A stretch of DNA of 64,000 nt from Algoriphagus sediminis (lineage in GTDB: Bacteria > Bacteroidota > Bacteroidia > Cytophagales > Cyclobacteriaceae): positions 1-64,000 of the forward strand of contig NZ_JAUEPH010000009.1 of assembly GCF_030403435.1 (NCBI RefSeq), read 5' to 3'. A program made the position numbers and the translations under genes. Shown piece by piece: positions 18,089-27,508 of this stretch. The notes under the pieces are model-generated. The model did not search any database and had not been told where the DNA came from. It was given only the letters and a program-made list of their open reading frames with translations. The stretch's first letter is position 1. Every line of letters begins with the position of its first letter.

Positions 18089-18499
18089 ATGCGAGACCAA
18101 CACTCAGATATTTGGACACACTTGGTCATAAGTACCAAAATGCATGAACCTGTGTTCACCCTAAAAATGATTCCTGAGATTGAGCAGGCCATTGAAGACT
18201 ATATTTCCCAGATCCCGAATCATCAGGGAACCTATTGCGTTTTGCCCGAACATATTCACTTTTTAGTAAAGCTTCCTCCGGATTTATCTATTAATGCCCT
18301 GGCCAAGCAAGTGCAGGACTTGATTTCTGGCAGACTTAGACAGCAAGGGCATCTTACCAATATAAATTGGGAGACAAATTACCATGCTCATTCAGTAAGT
18401 TTGAACAGGCTTGAAATTGAAAAAAGCCTGATCAGTCGACAAGACATCAAGCATAAAGAAATGAGTCTGAAAGAGGAGTTAAAATTCCTTGGAATGTAA
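18089..18499 (+). CDS. IS200-like Y1_Tnp protein lacking the expected catalytic tyrosine
   Basis: 136 residues. The HUH motif is HIH in YCVLPEHIHFLVKLPPD, WTHLVISTK matches the IS200/IS605 TnpA start, and NYHAHSVS corresponds to the GYGAFSVS region. In TnpA the nucleophile lies in YIxxQxxHH; here the aligned segment is LISRQDIKH, with leucine at the tyrosine position. It is therefore predicted to be unable to form the DNA-phosphotyrosine link. The frame is intact, with no TnpB and no obvious element ends. It may be a decayed or domesticated transposase; alignment was done by eye. Confidence 0.75.
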   Translation: MRDQHSDIWTHLVISTKMHEPVFTLKMIPEIEQAIEDYISQIPNHQGTYCVLPEHIHFLVKLPPDLSINALAKQVQDLISGRLRQQGHLTNINWETNYHAHSVSLNRLEIEKSLISRQDIKHKEMSLKEELKFLGM

Positions 18500-18525
18500 A
18501 AAAGGCCCAGTGGGCCTTTTTTTTA
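18498..18525. terminator. Bidirectional terminator
   Basis: AAAAGGCCC-AGT-GGGCCTTTT with A and T runs on the two sides, between the convergent IS200-like gene and hmgA. Confidence 0.88.
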
Positions 18526-19686
18526 ATCTGTCCAACTCATTGGATAATTTTCATCCACAAAGTCAAGTGCGTCAGTAGTAATGTAAAGTGATTTAAAGGT
18601 ATCAAGCATTACCGCGTATTCTTCAGTGGACTTGGCACCAATTGATTTTTCTACTGTACCTGGATGTGGTCCATGAGGCAAACCTCCCATATGAATCGTA
18701 AATGAGCCCCGGTCTATTCCTCGACGACTCATAAACTCCCCTTCAGCATAGTAAAGCACCTCATCAGAATCAATATTTGAATGGTTATAGGGTGCAGGTA
18801 TAGCAAGCGGGTGATAATCAAATAAGCGTGGAACAAAAGAGCATATCACGAATCCCCAAGCTTGGAAAGTTTGGTGAACAGGGGGTGGCTGATGGATTCT
18901 CCCAGTAATAGGCTCAAAATCATAAATTGACAAAGCATATGGGTACAAATATCCATCCCATCCCACTATATCCATTGGACTGTGTCCATAATGATATTGG
19001 TGAAGCATATCCTGTTTTTTGATTTGAACGAGATATTCACCCTTCTCCTCCTCCACTTTCAATTCATGAGGGGGCCTTATGTCCCTTTCACAATATGGAG
19101 AATGCTCCAACAGCTGACCAATTTCATTTCGGTACCTTTTCACCGTTTCGATCGGACCCTTAGCCTCAATCACCAATAAACGAAGTGGGCCTTCCTCATC
19201 AAATTCAAATCTGTAAATGGTAGTTCTCGGAATTACAATGTAATCTCCCTTTTTCACCTCCAGAACACCAAACTGACTATACATCAAACCATTTCCGTCA
19301 TGGATATAAATTAATTCGTCACCATCTGCATTTTTGAAGAAATAGTCCATTTTCCTTTGCTTTGGAGAACAAATCCCCATCATCACATCGCTATTCATCA
19401 TAAGAATCCTCCTTGCTGATAAATAATCCTCCCCTGTGGTTTGCACTCCAGTTGTTTTGAGGTGCGTTTGCTTTAAACCATGATCCTTTGCAGGCTCCCA
19501 TTTAAATGGTTTGGGTTCGCCTATGGAGGTTACCTCATTTGGATTATGAATATGATAGAGGTTTGAATAAATGCCTGAAAACCCCTTCGAGCTTACCAGT
19601 TCCTCTTTATAGAGCGAACCATCAGGCTGTCGGAATTGAGTATGTCTTTTTGGAGGGATTTTACCCATCCGGTGATAATAAGCCAT
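18523..19686 (-). CDS. hmgA: Homogentisate 1,2-dioxygenase
   Basis: 387 residues. A ferrous dioxygenase that opens the homogentisate ring to maleylacetoacetate in tyrosine/phenylalanine catabolism. The iron-ligand region NHSNIDSDEVLYYAEGEF supplies His and Glu, and GGLPHGPHPG supplies the second His. The N-terminal start YYHRMGKIPPKRHTQFR and the PPPVHQTFQA segment are characteristic. It is slightly shorter than the human enzyme (445) but like other Bacteroidetes forms. The rest of the tyrosine pathway (hppD, maiA, fahA) is not in this window. Confidence 0.94.
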   Translation of the reverse strand: MAYYHRMGKIPPKRHTQFRQPDGSLYKEELVSSKGFSGIYSNLYHIHNPNEVTSIGEPKPFKWEPAKDHGLKQTHLKTTGVQTTGEDYLSARRILMMNSDVMMGICSPKQRKMDYFFKNADGDELIYIHDGNGLMYSQFGVLEVKKGDYIVIPRTTIYRFEFDEEGPLRLLVIEAKGPIETVKRYRNEIGQLLEHSPYCERDIRPPHELKVEEEKGEYLVQIKKQDMLHQYHYGHSPMDIVGWDGYLYPYALSIYDFEPITGRIHQPPPVHQTFQAWGFVICSFVPRLFDYHPLAIPAPYNHSNIDSDEVLYYAEGEFMSRRGIDRGSFTIHMGGLPHGPHPGTVEKSIGAKSTEEYAVMLDTFKSLYITTDALDFVDENYPMSWTD

Positions 19687-19896
19687 ATTTATTGTTTGGG
19701 TTTATACTCGCGCAAATTACAAAAATTCAATTTGCACCAGTTTTTATAAGACTAAATTCTATGCAATTAACAGGGGCTAATTGGAGAAAGTTTTCTCAGG
19801 TGCTGACTCTCACGGAGATTTATCTTTATCAAGGTTTGGCAAATTGTCTTTTTGCCCATTAATTGTAGTAAATCTCCAGTTAGTAATACATACCTC

Positions 19897-20550
19897 ATGA
19901 GCGATCCCAGTGTACAACGAAAGAAAATCAAAGCTTTAGTCGTCATAGCCATCTTGCTTGGCTTGATCTATGCTAAAAACCATATCGAACGCCAGAACTT
20001 TAAAGAAATGGGGCGAGCTTTCAATGAGGTTTATGAAGATCGACTTGTGGTAAATGGATATATTTTTACTATTTCTGAAGGGTTATTTAAAATTCAGGAG
20101 TTGGTAGATCATTGCGACATCGATAACGATTACTCCGAGGCCATTCAGGAGATTAATTCTGAAGAGGAGAAAATTTTAGCGATCATAGCAGATTTTGAAC
20201 AGACAAAATTGACTCCAGAAGAAAGTGTACTTTTGGCAGATTTCAAGTCGATCATAGAAAATGATTTACGAATAGAAAACTATGAATTATTATTCTCAGA
20301 TTCTGCAGGCGTAAATGTTGATCAGGTCAAACTCTATGATTCGAGGATTTCCAGGGCGCATGACGATCTGGATAAACTGTCAAAAATTCAGGTTTCAGAA
20401 GGTGAAATAGTTACTCGCCGGTCTAAAAAATTATTGAATCGATCTCAGATTTGGGCTCAATTTGAAGTTGCCCTACTCCTTGTCCTGATGGTAGTTATGT
20501 ACCTACTGGTTTTTAGAGACTCGAAAAGAAATAAAGGGGTAATCTCCTAA
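19897..20550 (+). CDS. Membrane protein with four-helix-bundle (MCP-type) sensor domain
   Basis: 217 residues from MSDPSVQRKK at 19897; an upstream in-frame start at 19852 would add 15 unlikely residues. Transmembrane helix 1 lies at about 10-27, an all-helical periplasmic region of about 155 residues follows, transmembrane helix 2 is at about 188-205 (FEVALLLVLMVVMYLLVF), and a short basic tail ends the protein. This is the layout of the ligand-binding half of chemoreceptors and histidine kinases, but there is no HAMP, methyl-accepting, kinase or cyclase domain. Function is unknown; it may modulate a partner protein. Confidence 0.75.
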   Translation: MSDPSVQRKKIKALVVIAILLGLIYAKNHIERQNFKEMGRAFNEVYEDRLVVNGYIFTISEGLFKIQELVDHCDIDNDYSEAIQEINSEEEKILAIIADFEQTKLTPEESVLLADFKSIIENDLRIENYELLFSDSAGVNVDQVKLYDSRISRAHDDLDKLSKIQVSEGEIVTRRSKKLLNRSQIWAQFEVALLLVLMVVMYLLVFRDSKRNKGVIS

Positions 20551-20552
20551 AA

Positions 20553-20589
20553 TTAAAAAGGCTGAATCAATTCTGATCCAGCCTTTTAC
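20553..20589. terminator. Intrinsic terminator
   Basis: AAAAGGCTG / CAGCCTTTT stem with an inner ATCA / TGAT extension, between convergent genes. Confidence 0.8.
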
Positions 20590-20605
20590 CTTATTTAATC
20601 TTCTG

Positions 20606-21160
20606 CTATATCGCGTATGCCTTATCCCCTTCATTATATGGGATACAGCCATCGTACCGACCCGGAACTTCCACATAATTCAAAGCCTGGGTAGCTCCTA
20701 TTTCAGAAGTAAAGTAACCAAGTACAGTCAAATCTTTTAGCATGTAAATCACTTTTGCATCCTCTACACCTGAGTCTGCATCTGATTTCAGTTTATTTAA
20801 AAATGCTAAGCGATCTTCGGCAGATGCTTCAGTGAAATCTGATCCATTTTCAGACTTAAAGTTCGATCTCAGTGCATTCAAACCGCTAACAAATGCATTT
20901 TGATTTTGTGCATCGTAGGTATCCTTCACCATCATTACTATGAAAGCTCCGATACCGGTTGCTTTAGCTCCTGGAGTATCGGTCTCTGGAATAATAGTAT
21001 CGCCTATCTCATCTAGTAATGCGATATCTTCTGGACCGAAATTTAATCCTTCAATCTGATTTTCAGGTGCACATCCCGTGAGGATGGCTGTAGATCCGAC
21101 CATGGTTCCACCCATCATCAAAACCATACTCTTCAGTGCGTCTCTTCTATTAATACTCAT
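20606..21160 (-). CDS. Gluconate 2-dehydrogenase subunit 3-like protein, probable Tat-exported lipoprotein
   Basis: 184 residues. The N terminus has a twin-arginine signal (NRRDALK) followed by a hydrophobic stretch and lipobox ILTGC (Cys at about 30). The rest matches the Gluconate_2-dh3 pattern: LLDEIGDTIIPETDTPGAKATG near 49-70 and a helical body. In this family the small subunit helps export and anchor the partner GMC flavoprotein, which is encoded 18 bases upstream. Together they probably oxidise a sugar or glycoside in the periplasm, as in glucoside/lactose 3-dehydrogenases; the substrate is inferred. Confidence 0.88.
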   Translation of the reverse strand: MSINRRDALKSMVLMMGGTMVGSTAILTGCAPENQIEGLNFGPEDIALLDEIGDTIIPETDTPGAKATGIGAFIVMMVKDTYDAQNQNAFVSGLNALRSNFKSENGSDFTEASAEDRLAFLNKLKSDADSGVEDAKVIYMLKDLTVLGYFTSEIGATQALNYVEVPGRYDGCIPYNEGDKAYAI

Positions 21161-21178
21161 GGTAATTCTATTTATGGG

Positions 21179-22858
21179 TTAGAGATTTCTTTTCTTTAAT
21201 TCACTCACCGCAAAATCAGCAGCTCTTGCTGTCAGCGCCATATAGGTGAGCGAAGGGTTTTGTGCAGCAGCAGAAGTCATACATGCCCCATCTGTTACAA
21301 ACACATTCTTCGCATCCCAAACCTGATTATTTCCATTCAGGACAGAAGTCTTTGGGTCCCTACCCATTCTGGCAGTACCCATTTCATGGATACCCTGACC
21401 AAATGTATATCCTGCATCATAGGTCTGAATATTTTTCGCGCCAGCTACCTCAAGCATCTCTGCTGCATCACTCATCATGTCCACACGCATCTTCTTTTCA
21501 TTATCCTTGATCTCAGCGTTCATCACTAAGGCTTCCATACCCCATGAGTCTTTGACATCCTTACTGAGCTTTACTGTATTATCATGATATGGAAGAATCT
21601 CACCAAAAGCAGTGAATCCTATACTCCAAGGTCCTGGTTTGGTAAGGGCATCTTTCAGTGGAGCCCCAAAGTTTATTTCTGCAACATCACGGCTCCAACC
21701 ACTTCGACTTGCTCCTCCCTGATAACCAAAGCCTCGGATATAGTCTCGTTTTTCGTCACCTAAATTCCTAAATCTTGGAATGTAAAGTCCCGTTGGCCTT
21801 CGGCCAAAATAATATTTGTCATCATATCCTTCGACTTCTCCGCGAGCTCCTAGTCGGAAGTGATGATCCATCACGTTATGACCAAGTTCGCCTGAGCTAC
21901 TACCAAGACCTTCAGGCCAAATATCTGTAGCAGATCTCATCAGAATGGCACTGGAGTTCAAAGCTGATGCGCATAAGAAAATGATCTTTGCATCAAATAC
22001 CACTGTTTCCCTAGTCTCAGCATCAAGGATCTCTACACCTGTTGCCTTCTGGGTATCCTTATCGTAAATAAGTCTACGGACAATCGCCATCGGTCGAAGG
22101 GTAAGGTTTCCGGTAGCAACTGCTGCAGGCAAGGTAGAAGCCTGAGTACTGAAATAGCCGCCAAATGGACAACCTAGGGAGCACTTATTTCTATACTGGC
22201 AGCCTGCTCTTCCTGGAAGAGGCTCAGTAATATTGGCTGGTCTTCCCATGATCCAGTGCCTTGCTCCTTTGTAATGCTCTTTGATTCGCTTTGCAAAGTC
22301 CTCTTCTACGCAGTTCATCGGCATAGGCGGAAGAAAATCTCCATCAGGTAAAATATCCAATCCATCCTTATTCCCAGAAATTCCGGCAAACTTCTCAACG
22401 TAGCTGTACCACGGAGCTAAATCTTTATATCGAATAGGCCAATCTACCGCAATTCCTTCCTTAGCGTTAGCTTCAAAATCCACATCCGCCCAGCGATAGG
22501 ACTGCCTACCCCAAAGTAGAGAACGTCCACCTACCTGGTACCCTCTGAACCAGGTGAAAGGTTTTTCCTCCACATATGGATCGGTATCTTCATGCGCCCA
22601 CCAATCAAGGTTTAATTCATTTAATACATAATCTCTTCTGAGATTAGGGTGATTTTCCAGCATCTCCTGAGTCCTTCGACCCCGGTGCGGCACCTTCCAG
22701 GGCGGAAGGGTAGCTGTGTCGTAATCTTCGACATGTTTCACATTAGGTCCCCGCTCAAGCATGAGAACCTTAAGCCCTTTTTCTGTCAGCTCTTTTGCAG
22801 CCCATCCTCCACTTATTCCTGACCCTACTACGATTGCGTCAAACTGTTGATTCGCCAT
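21179..22858 (-). CDS. GMC-family FAD oxidoreductase (sugar/glycoside dehydrogenase type)
   Basis: 559 residues. The FAD-binding VVGSGISGGWAAKEL is at about 10-24, GGRSLLWGRQSYRWADVDF follows, a four-cysteine-like segment appears at CQYRNKCSLGCPFGGY, and the active-site region is GIHEMGTARMG with the C-terminal AAAQNPSLTYMALTARAAD. It has no signal peptide of its own; export with the Tat-signalled subunit 3 partner is expected. The neighbouring isomerase, Gfo/Idh/MocA and DUF1080 genes favour a glycoside 3-dehydrogenase role over gluconate oxidation. Confidence 0.9.
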   Translation of the reverse strand: MANQQFDAIVVGSGISGGWAAKELTEKGLKVLMLERGPNVKHVEDYDTATLPPWKVPHRGRRTQEMLENHPNLRRDYVLNELNLDWWAHEDTDPYVEEKPFTWFRGYQVGGRSLLWGRQSYRWADVDFEANAKEGIAVDWPIRYKDLAPWYSYVEKFAGISGNKDGLDILPDGDFLPPMPMNCVEEDFAKRIKEHYKGARHWIMGRPANITEPLPGRAGCQYRNKCSLGCPFGGYFSTQASTLPAAVATGNLTLRPMAIVRRLIYDKDTQKATGVEILDAETRETVVFDAKIIFLCASALNSSAILMRSATDIWPEGLGSSSGELGHNVMDHHFRLGARGEVEGYDDKYYFGRRPTGLYIPRFRNLGDEKRDYIRGFGYQGGASRSGWSRDVAEINFGAPLKDALTKPGPWSIGFTAFGEILPYHDNTVKLSKDVKDSWGMEALVMNAEIKDNEKKMRVDMMSDAAEMLEVAGAKNIQTYDAGYTFGQGIHEMGTARMGRDPKTSVLNGNNQVWDAKNVFVTDGACMTSAAAQNPSLTYMALTARAADFAVSELKKRNL

Positions 22859-22884
22859 ATTAACTATATTATTACTTATTGATT

Positions 22885-23751
22885 TTAAACATCACACACT
22901 TCTACGGCCTGGGCCAAAGAAGCCATTTTATTTTCTGCTTTAGGGATAAATTCATGGGAAACAAAACCCTTAAAGCCTGAGGCTTTTATCGCTTCCATTA
23001 CGGCTGGATAATTAATCTCCTGGGATTCATTTAATTCATTTCTACCAGGATTTCCTGCTGTATGGTAGTGCCCAAAATATTGATGATTATCTCGGATACT
23101 TCTAATCAAATCTCCTTCGTCTATCTGCATATGATAAATATCAAAAAGGAGCTTAAAGTTTTCAGAATCAAGTCTTTTGCACAACTCAATTCCGAAAGCG
23201 GACTTATCATTGAGATAATCCTTATGATCTACACGACTATTCAACAGTTCCATTTGCAGAATAACTCCATGCTTCTTCGCTATGGGAATAATCTTTTCCA
23301 GACCTTCCTGGCAATTCTTCAATCCAGTCTCATCATCCATTCCTCTCCTATTTCCCGAGAAGCAAATTAGATTAGTGTAACCTGCTTTTGCAACAAGTGG
23401 GATTAATTCAGAATAATTCTTAACTAACTGATCATGAAACTTTTTTTCACCAAATCCATCCACCAGATTAATCTCGGCTCCATTACACATCGAGGAATGA
23501 ATACCATGTTTCTTTAAAGTTTCCCAGCCTCCTGGTCCAACTAAATCAATTCCTTTTATTCCAATTTTTTTTGCCTCCACGCACAGTTCTTCCAGACTAT
23601 ATTGGGGAAAACACCATGCACAAACACCATGGGTGATATTGCCTTTGAGCTGATACTTTTCCTTCATTTCAAAGGATGAAAGAGAACCTATTGCAGCTCC
23701 TCCAAGTATCATTTTTTTGAAGGAAGTCCTTCTTCCAGGGTTATGTGCCAT
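22885..23751 (-). CDS. Hydroxypyruvate isomerase-like TIM-barrel protein with export signal
   Basis: 288 residues. The N terminus GRRTSFKKMILGGAAIGSLSS looks like a Tat signal. The body matches the Hyi/xylose-isomerase-like TIM barrel: GVCAWCFPQYSLEELC, GIKGIDLVGPGGWETLKKHG, MELLNSRVDHKDYL (metal glutamate), LLFDIYHMQIDEGDL (metal Asp and His), HYHTAGNPGRNEL and SHEFIPK. Exported members of this family occur with GMC oxidoreductases in Bacteroidota sugar loci. Substrate unknown; hydroxypyruvate itself is unlikely in the periplasm. It is 26 bases upstream of the GMC gene and 12 bases downstream of the transporter gene. Confidence 0.83.
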   Translation of the reverse strand: MAHNPGRRTSFKKMILGGAAIGSLSSFEMKEKYQLKGNITHGVCAWCFPQYSLEELCVEAKKIGIKGIDLVGPGGWETLKKHGIHSSMCNGAEINLVDGFGEKKFHDQLVKNYSELIPLVAKAGYTNLICFSGNRRGMDDETGLKNCQEGLEKIIPIAKKHGVILQMELLNSRVDHKDYLNDKSAFGIELCKRLDSENFKLLFDIYHMQIDEGDLIRSIRDNHQYFGHYHTAGNPGRNELNESQEINYPAVMEAIKASGFKGFVSHEFIPKAENKMASLAQAVEVCDV

Positions 23752-23763
23752 AATAGCTTGGGA

Positions 23764-24990
23764 TTATTCGGGTTGATTGATTTCTTCGTTTTTGAAGAAT
23801 AGCATGAAAAATAACAAAACTAGCACGGAAATACCAGAGGGAATAAGCCAAATGGATTGCCAGTCATGAAGATTCTCCGAATTCAGATAATAATTTGAAA
23901 TTTGGCCTGCGGCCCAAAAGCCAATTAGCATTCCCACACCATAGGTGGCAAGGGTGATTAGACCTTGAGCAGAGGATTTAAATTTCTCGCCTGCATGGCT
24001 GTCAGTGTAAATTTGTCCACTAACAAAGAAAAAGTCATAACAAATCCCGTGTAAAAATATACCCACAATAAGCATCCAGGCTCCTTCATTCGCATCGCCA
24101 AATGCAAAGTACACATAGCGAATAGCCCAAGCTGCCATAGCTACGATTAGAGTTTTCTTCAGCCCAAATCTTTTGAAAAAAATCGGAAGTAGAAGCAAGA
24201 ACAAGACTTCCGACACCTGCCCGATGGCCATTTTCCCTGTAGAGTTCTCCACTCCGATTTCGGTCAGGAAAGGGTTTGCATTTTGATAGTAGAATGCCAG
24301 GGGAATGCAGATAAGAATGGATGAAAGAAAGAAAATCGCGTAGTTTCTATGTTTTAATAAGCTCAAAGCGTCAAGACCAAGTGCCTCAGAAAGACTGAAT
24401 TTATCCCCTGCAATTGCTCTAGGCGGGGTTTTCGGCAAGGTGAAGCTATAGACACCCAGAATTCCAGAAAAAATAGCAGATACCAGCCAAGTATTTCGAA
24501 GAAGTCCATCTTTCAGACTTGCTGGGCTATCCCACCCCAGAAAACTGATCAATACGCCTGCTGCAATCCATCCAATAGTACCCCAAATTCGGATTACCGA
24601 AAACTCTTTGGCTGGATCTTTCATCTGATTAAATGAAATAGAGTTAACCAGAGCTAGTGTAGGCATGAAAAGAATCATGTACATCAAAAGCACAGGGAAA
24701 AAGCCCGAGAAATCTTGAGATTGAAAGAGAAAAAACATTAGCCCGGCACCGATCAAGTGAATGACTCCTAGAATTTTCTGAGCATCAAAATATCGATCAG
24801 CGATCAAACCGACGATAAATGGGGCAATGATCGCTCCGAAGGACTGGGTGGAGAAAGCTAAGGAAATATCCTGATCAGAAGATTGGAGATTGGATCCTAG
24901 AAAGGTTCCCATTGTGACGTACCAGGAGCCCCAAATAAAGAACTCTAAGAACATCATGCTGGAAAGACGAAGGCTCGTGTTAAATTTCAT
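23764..24990 (-). CDS. MFS transporter, nucleoside:H+ symporter (NupG/XapB) type
   Basis: 408 residues with about 12 hydrophobic segments. The start LRLSSMMFLEFFIWGSWYVTMGTFL is the hallmark of the Nuc_H_symport group; a second signature is RIWGTIGWIAAG. First gene of the minus-strand operon with the isomerase, GMC oxidoreductase and subunit 3. In such loci these carriers are often annotated as nucleoside transporters but may carry the product of sugar oxidation; that role is inferred from context. Confidence 0.88.
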   Translation of the reverse strand: MKFNTSLRLSSMMFLEFFIWGSWYVTMGTFLGSNLQSSDQDISLAFSTQSFGAIIAPFIVGLIADRYFDAQKILGVIHLIGAGLMFFLFQSQDFSGFFPVLLMYMILFMPTLALVNSISFNQMKDPAKEFSVIRIWGTIGWIAAGVLISFLGWDSPASLKDGLLRNTWLVSAIFSGILGVYSFTLPKTPPRAIAGDKFSLSEALGLDALSLLKHRNYAIFFLSSILICIPLAFYYQNANPFLTEIGVENSTGKMAIGQVSEVLFLLLLPIFFKRFGLKKTLIVAMAAWAIRYVYFAFGDANEGAWMLIVGIFLHGICYDFFFVSGQIYTDSHAGEKFKSSAQGLITLATYGVGMLIGFWAAGQISNYYLNSENLHDWQSIWLIPSGISVLVLLFFMLFFKNEEINQPE

Positions 24991-25221
24991 ATAAGCTGAA
25001 ATATTACATCATTAATTCTGCTATTTAAAGATGAATATTCAATTTTTGAGCAATTTGATTTAATTTCAAGGGAATATTCGCATAAAGTAAGATCGAAATA
25101 AGAATTCCGTCTAAATGGATTTCCCACTGTTAATCAAGAAATCTGAAATTGATTAAGTAGAAATTAAAAATTCTTTCAGAGAATTAATTACTTCAAGCTA
25201 TAAACCCAATTTCTTCAACAA

Positions 25222-26391
25222 ATGTCGAAAAAGAAAAAACTTAAAATTGGACTCGTTGGTGGAGGACCGGGATCCTTCATTGGAGCTATTCATTTAAATG
25301 CGGCCCTTATGGACGGGCTTTTTGAACTGGCCGCTGGGGCATTTAGCTCAGACCCAGAAAAGTCAAAGCTTCGAGGAGAGGAATTAATGCTAAACCCCTC
25401 GCGAACCTATTCGAGCTACGATGAAATGTTTGAAAAGGAGAAGGCGCTACCAGAGGAGGAAAGGATAGACGTAGTCTGTATTGTGACTCCAAATCACGTT
25501 CACTATGACCCCACTATCAAAGCACTGGAGCATGGCTTTCATGTGGCTTTGGATAAGCCTCTGACACTGAATTATGATCAGGCCAAAAAATTATATCATG
25601 CCATTAAGGCCTCGGACAGGCACTTTCTGCTTACCCATACATACTCAGGCTATCCGATGATCAAGCAAGCCAAGCAGATGATTTCTAATGGCGAAATTGG
25701 CAAGGTGCGAAAGGTCTATGTAGAATACCCACAGGGGTGGCTATATAAGCTCCTCGAGCATGAAAACAACAAACAGGCTGCTTGGCGAACGGATCCCAAT
25801 AAAAATGGTAAAGCAGGATGTATGGGAGATATAGGTACCCATGCATTCCATATGGCTGAATATCTTACCGGGGAAAAAGTTTCTCAGATCTGTGCTGATC
25901 TTTATATAAAAATACCTGGACGACCCATAGATGATGATGGGGTCGTTCTGATGAGATTTGAAAATGGTGCATCAGGCGTTCTGATGGCATCCCAAACAGA
26001 CACAGGAACCGAGAATAATCTTAAAGTCAGAGTTTATGGAGAAAAAGGAGGTCTTGAGTGGCAGCAGGAGCTACATAATACCCTTCTAGTAAGATGGCCT
26101 GACCGTCCAGATGAAATCTATCGGGCCGGAACAGGTTACCTCGGATCTTTGGCCAATGAAAATACCAGAACTCCTGCAGGTCATCCAGAAGGTTATGTAG
26201 AAGCATTTGCGAATCTGTATAGAAATTTTGCTCGCTGCATTTATGCCGAACGGGCCGGAGAAACACCAAAACCAGAATGGAAGGATTTTCCAGGCGCTGA
26301 GGATGGAATTCGTGGAATGGCCTTTATCGACCATGTGCTTGCAAGTAATAAATCTGAGCAAAAATGGACTCCGTTCATTGTAGAAAAATAA
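25222..26391 (+). CDS. Gfo/Idh/MocA-family NAD(P)-dependent oxidoreductase
   Basis: 389 residues. The Rossmann motif GLVGGGPGSFIGAIH is near 10-24, IVTPNHVHYDPT near 93-104, and the catalytic lysine in ALDKPLTLN (EKP-like). GCMGDIGTHAFHMAEYLTG carries the Asp/His active-site segment of the family. No signal peptide, so cytoplasmic. It opens the plus-strand unit that diverges from the GMC operon across a 231-bp gap, and is 22 bases upstream of a second isomerase-like gene. Probable role: reduction/oxidation of a keto-sugar; substrate not determinable. Confidence 0.9.
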   Translation: MSKKKKLKIGLVGGGPGSFIGAIHLNAALMDGLFELAAGAFSSDPEKSKLRGEELMLNPSRTYSSYDEMFEKEKALPEEERIDVVCIVTPNHVHYDPTIKALEHGFHVALDKPLTLNYDQAKKLYHAIKASDRHFLLTHTYSGYPMIKQAKQMISNGEIGKVRKVYVEYPQGWLYKLLEHENNKQAAWRTDPNKNGKAGCMGDIGTHAFHMAEYLTGEKVSQICADLYIKIPGRPIDDDGVVLMRFENGASGVLMASQTDTGTENNLKVRVYGEKGGLEWQQELHNTLLVRWPDRPDEIYRAGTGYLGSLANENTRTPAGHPEGYVEAFANLYRNFARCIYAERAGETPKPEWKDFPGAEDGIRGMAFIDHVLASNKSEQKWTPFIVEK

Positions 26392-26413
26392 TTCAAACCC
26401 AAACCTAAAAAAA

Positions 26414-27466
26414 ATGAAAACGATCAAAGGACCAGCAATATTTTTAGCTCAATTTGCTGATGACAAGGCCCCATTCAACAATCTGAAAAATATCTGCGAA
26501 TACATGGCAGATCTAGGCTATAAGGGAGTACAAATCCCTTCTTGGGACCCTAGGATGATTGATTTAAAAAAAGCTGCTGAAAGCAAGACTTATGCAGATG
26601 AAATAGCAGGGACGGTGGAAGATGCGGGACTGGTAATTACCGAGCTCTCTACCCACCTTCAGGGTCAATTGGTGGCAGTTCACCCAGCTTATAATGAGCT
26701 TTTTGATGGCTTTGCTCCAGCAGAACTTAAAGGTGATCTAAAAGGAAAAACTGAATGGGCTACCCAGCAACTAATGTATGCAGCCAAGGCATCAAATAAC
26801 CTCGGACTAACCGCTCACGCTACATTTTCTGGAGCTCTTATGTGGCATACAGTGTACCCATGGCCCCAGCGACCTGCAGGATTAGTGGATACAGGCTTCA
26901 CGGAATTGGCCAGAAGATGGACTCCAATTCTTGATGAGTTCGACCGTCAAGGAGTGGACGTTTGCTATGAGCTTCACCCAGGGGAAGACTTACACGATGG
27001 AGTGACTTTTGAAATGTTTCTTGATAAAGTAAATGGACATAAAAGAGCAAATATCCTTTATGATCCAAGTCACTTTGTTTTGCAGTGTTTGGACTACGTC
27101 CAATTCATTGATTTTTATCATGACAGAATCAAAATGTTTCATGTAAAGGATGCTGAGTTCAACCCAACAGGGAAACAAGGTGTCTATGGAGGCTTTCAGG
27201 GCTGGGTGGAACGTGCTGGAAGATTTAGATCCCTAGGCGATGGTCAGGTTGATTTCGGAGCCATTTTCAGCAAGCTTTCTCAATATGATTTCGATGGCTG
27301 GGCAGTTTTGGAGTGGGAATGTGCAATCAAACATCCAGAACAAGGTGCAGCTGAAGGAGCTCCGTTCATTGATGCTCATATCATTAGAGTAACTGAAAAA
27401 GCCTTTGATGACTTTGCCGGAAGCGGAGCTGATGAGGATTTCAATAAAAAAGTTCTTGGGATTTAA
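26414..27466 (+). CDS. Sugar phosphate isomerase/epimerase-like TIM-barrel protein
   Basis: 350 residues. The TIM-barrel pattern of the xylose-isomerase-like superfamily is visible: YMADLGYKGVQIPSWDPRM, CYELHPGEDLHDGVTFEMF with the metal glutamate, ANILYDPSHFVLQCLDY with Asp and His, MFHVKDAEFNPTG, and the last strand WAVLEWECAIKHPEQGA. No signal peptide. It lies between the Gfo/Idh/MocA and DUF1080 genes in one transcription unit, so it probably processes the same keto-sugar or cyclitol. Exact reaction unknown. Confidence 0.87.
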   Translation: MKTIKGPAIFLAQFADDKAPFNNLKNICEYMADLGYKGVQIPSWDPRMIDLKKAAESKTYADEIAGTVEDAGLVITELSTHLQGQLVAVHPAYNELFDGFAPAELKGDLKGKTEWATQQLMYAAKASNNLGLTAHATFSGALMWHTVYPWPQRPAGLVDTGFTELARRWTPILDEFDRQGVDVCYELHPGEDLHDGVTFEMFLDKVNGHKRANILYDPSHFVLQCLDYVQFIDFYHDRIKMFHVKDAEFNPTGKQGVYGGFQGWVERAGRFRSLGDGQVDFGAIFSKLSQYDFDGWAVLEWECAIKHPEQGAAEGAPFIDAHIIRVTEKAFDDFAGSGADEDFNKKVLGI

Positions 27467-27508
27467 TATCCCGCTTTTTATAGGCTTAAAATCACCAAAT
27501 ATAAAACT

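Noticed and set aside
24991-25221. Divergent regulatory region searched for an operator or riboswitch
   Set aside because: AT-rich with no convincing TAnnTTTG box, palindrome or known riboswitch motif visible by eye.
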